DNA of 64,000 nt from NCBI GenBank assembly GCA_028279515.1, contig JANQNQ010000002.1:124001-188000 (forward strand), read 5' to 3'. Of this stretch, positions 62,771 to 64,000 are shown piece by piece; the stretch's first letter is position 1, and each line of letters opens with the position of its first letter. The notes beneath the pieces were generated by a model that saw nothing but the letters and a program-made list of their open reading frames with translations, had not been told where the DNA came from and ran no database searches. This DNA comes from Flavobacteriaceae bacterium (lineage in GTDB: Bacteria; Bacteroidota; Bacteroidia; Flavobacteriales; Flavobacteriaceae). The translations under genes and the position numbers were made by a program.

Positions 62771-63130
62771 ATGAAGATAAAATCGCTCTTTTTTGTTGGT
62801 ATTTTTTCACTGTCCTTCCTGGCTTGTACAAGCGATAGTGAGGATGATTTAACGAATCCACCTGTTGTAACACCGGATCCAATTACCTATGCTGCAGACA
62901 TACAATCGATCATGGACAACGCGTGCAATCAGTGTCACTCTGACCCTACTCAAAACGGGGCTCCGATTTCATTGACCACATATACCCAAGTACGATTTGC
63001 TGTAGAGAATAGAAATCTTATCGACCGTATGAACAGTGATGTAGCACCAATGCCCCCACAAGGTTTATTACCGCAGGCAACACGCGATATCATCCAGCAG
63101 TGGATCGATGACGGATTTCTTGAAGAATAA
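62771..63130 (+). CDS. c-type cytochrome lipoprotein (one haem)
   Basis: 119 residues from ATG 62771 (the frame opens 16 codons earlier without a signal). Lipoprotein signal ending FLAC (Cys 19), Asp/Thr/Pro-rich linker, then a cytochrome c-like domain with one CNQCH (C52, C55, H56) and likely distal Met in APMPPQG. Ends with RDIIQQWIDDGFLEE, common in this family. Divergent from the OB-fold operon and 21 bases before YceI, so probably co-transcribed with it. Confidence 0.9.
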   Translation: MKIKSLFFVGIFSLSFLACTSDSEDDLTNPPVVTPDPITYAADIQSIMDNACNQCHSDPTQNGAPISLTTYTQVRFAVENRNLIDRMNSDVAPMPPQGLLPQATRDIIQQWIDDGFLEE

Positions 63131-63151
63131 TTTGAATTAAATCATTTTGTT

Positions 63152-63700
63152 ATGAAAAGGACCCTCATTTTTGCTCTTTTATTATTTTGCTTCGGAAGCG
63201 CTTTGGCCCAAAGTAAATTTCTCACTAAAAACGGTGTGATCGACTTTGAAGCCTCGGTTCCTTCGTTTGAAGAGGTAAAGGCCAAGAACGACGCCGTTAC
63301 TGCCATTTTAAATACTGCCAATGGCGAATTTGCTTCGCTGGCATTGATGAAGGGTTTCCGATTTAAAGTGGCCCTAATGGAAGAGCACTTTAATGAAAAC
63401 TATATTGAAAGTGACGAATATCCGAAAGCGACATTTAAAGGAAAGCTTTCTGATTTTAATGCTGAAGGGCTAAACGGACAGGAACAAACCTATACCATGA
63501 ATGGAAGTTTGACGCTACACGGAAAGACGAAAGAACTTTCGGTACCCGTTGTACTCAAAAAGGACGGAGAGTTCATTCATTTGACGGCTAACTTTTCCGT
63601 TAAACCTGAAGATTTTGATATAGAGATTCCTTCAATTGTGAGTAACAAGATCGCAGAAACCATTGACGTAGCCATAGATTTTCAGCTTAAAGAAAAATAA
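63152..63700 (+). CDS. YceI family exported protein
   Basis: 182 residues; signal peptide about 1-19 (ends GSALAQ). Lipocalin-like YceI fold: FLTKNGVIDFEASVPSFEEVKAKNDAVTAILNTANGEFASLALMKGFRFKVALMEEHFNENYIESDEYPKATFKGKL, GSLTLHGKTKELSVPVVLKK, NFSVKPEDFDIEIPSIVSNKIAETIDVAIDFQL. Family members bind isoprenoid/polyprenyl lipids. Follows the cytochrome gene by 21 bases; terminator follows. Confidence 0.95.
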   Translation: MKRTLIFALLLFCFGSALAQSKFLTKNGVIDFEASVPSFEEVKAKNDAVTAILNTANGEFASLALMKGFRFKVALMEEHFNENYIESDEYPKATFKGKLSDFNAEGLNGQEQTYTMNGSLTLHGKTKELSVPVVLKKDGEFIHLTANFSVKPEDFDIEIPSIVSNKIAETIDVAIDFQLKEK

Positions 63701-63726
63701 AAAAACCGGCCTCGCAGCCGGTTTTT
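63701..63726. terminator. Bidirectional terminator YceI / carB
   Basis: AAAAACCGGC / GCCGGTTTTT, 10-bp perfect stem with 6-base loop; serves both converging genes. Confidence 0.92.
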
Positions 63727-63729
63727 CTT

Positions 63730-64000
63730 TTATTTACTTAAGTACATCTTTCTTCGTGAGTACAGATCGTAGAATTCGTCTTCTTTCAAACTGTCAATAA
63801 ACAAAATACTTTCGCCAGTACTCTTCATCTCTGGTCCTAGTTTCTTATTTACATTCGGGAATTTATTGAAAGAGAACACTGGTTGTTTGATTGCATACCC
63901 TTCTAAATGTGGTTTGAAATCAAAATCAGTGACCTTGTTGTGTCCTAACATCACTTTGGTCGCATAGTTTACGTATGGCTCTCCGTAGGCTTTAGCGATA
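63730..64000 (-). CDS. carB: Carbamoyl-phosphate synthase large subunit, 3' end only
   Basis: About 90 C-terminal residues; the gene continues beyond the window edge. The reading frame is open to base 64000 (AKAYGEPYVNYATKVMLGHNKVT), followed by FDFKPHLEGYAIKQPVFSFNKFPNVNKKLGPEMKSTGESILFI and ending YDLYSRRKMYLSK. These match the part of Bacteroidota CarB after the second ATP-grasp domain and into the start of the allosteric (MGS-like) domain, whose usual length is longer; the protein ends early, as in flavobacterial CarB where the MGS domain is short or absent. Makes carbamoyl phosphate for arginine and pyrimidines. Confidence 0.82.
   Translation of the reverse strand, partial: IAKAYGEPYVNYATKVMLGHNKVTDFDFKPHLEGYAIKQPVFSFNKFPNVNKKLGPEMKSTGESILFIDSLKEDEFYDLYSRRKMYLSK

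Noticed and set aside
1..64000. tRNA, rRNA, integrase or attachment sites
   Set aside because: All gaps were read for tRNA-like cloverleaf ends and mobile-element genes; none was convincing.

Overview
This 64 kb window is chromosomal DNA from a Bacteroidota bacterium, almost certainly the family Flavobacteriaceae. Support: C-terminal secretion signals of the type IX secretion system (T9SS), many TonB-dependent receptors and SusC/Oar-style N-terminal carboxypeptidase-like domains, DUF4252/DUF5777/CHRD/YihY families, lipoprotein signals ending in Cys, very few Shine-Dalgarno (SD) sequences, and promoters of the Bacteroidota type (TTG, about 19-21 bases, TAnnTTTG). GC content looks near 40 percent by eye. 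No tRNA, rRNA, CRISPR array, phage, transposase or plasmid gene was recognised.

Layout. (1) 1-20 kb: a tandem array on the + strand of four giant modular T9SS-exported surface proteins (first one cut by the window edge; the others 1736, 1525 and 1898 residues) and one 253-residue miniature. The giants share a roughly 1,100-residue C-terminal scaffold (sugar/ligand-binding-like LamG fold, several unnamed modules, T9SS signal) and differ in their N-terminal heads. The miniature consists only of the last module plus the sorting signal. This array is the most unusual region of the window. (2) 20-34 kb: housekeeping genes mostly on the - strand: hisS, a DUF6495 gene, an Oar-like TonB receptor, the ribosomal operon rpsF-rpsR-rplI, an orphan LytTR response regulator (+), priA, a DUF2147 gene, a chalcone-isomerase-like/YihY/nadC operon, then rlmH (+). 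(3) 34-44 kb: rdgB, an AT-rich orphan lipoprotein, a DEAD-box RNA helicase with a structured leader, an alpha-amylase lipoprotein, two VOC proteins, an SRPBCC protein, TrmH and a double-CHRD lipoprotein. (4) 44-51.7 kb: an SDR oxidoreductase and its TetR regulator with matching operators, a zinc-less sirtuin, purB and its HEAT-like companion, and an ECF sigma / membrane partner / DUF4252 cassette on the - strand. (5) 51.8-60 kb: an S41 protease lipoprotein, and a vitamin B12 uptake locus: cobalamin riboswitch plus TonB receptor on the - strand, divergent from a BtuF-BtuC-BtuD-like ABC operon, followed by rmuC. (6) 60-64 kb: DUF5777 barrel, an operon of OB-fold, ankyrin and T9SS-sorted DOMON-like proteins, divergent from a c-type cytochrome lipoprotein and a YceI protein; the last gene is the 3' end of carB.

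How the parts work together. The B12 locus is a complete outer-membrane-to-cytoplasm import path. The SDR and TetR genes form a self-contained regulon in which the same palindrome overlaps the -33 element of both promoters. The 60-63.7 kb group looks like an envelope redox or haem-related module. The giant proteins are probably cell-surface or secreted adhesins/binding proteins; nothing in the sequence fixes their ligand. Coordinates, motif positions and hairpins were read by eye; family names are from recognition of sequence motifs, not from a database search.
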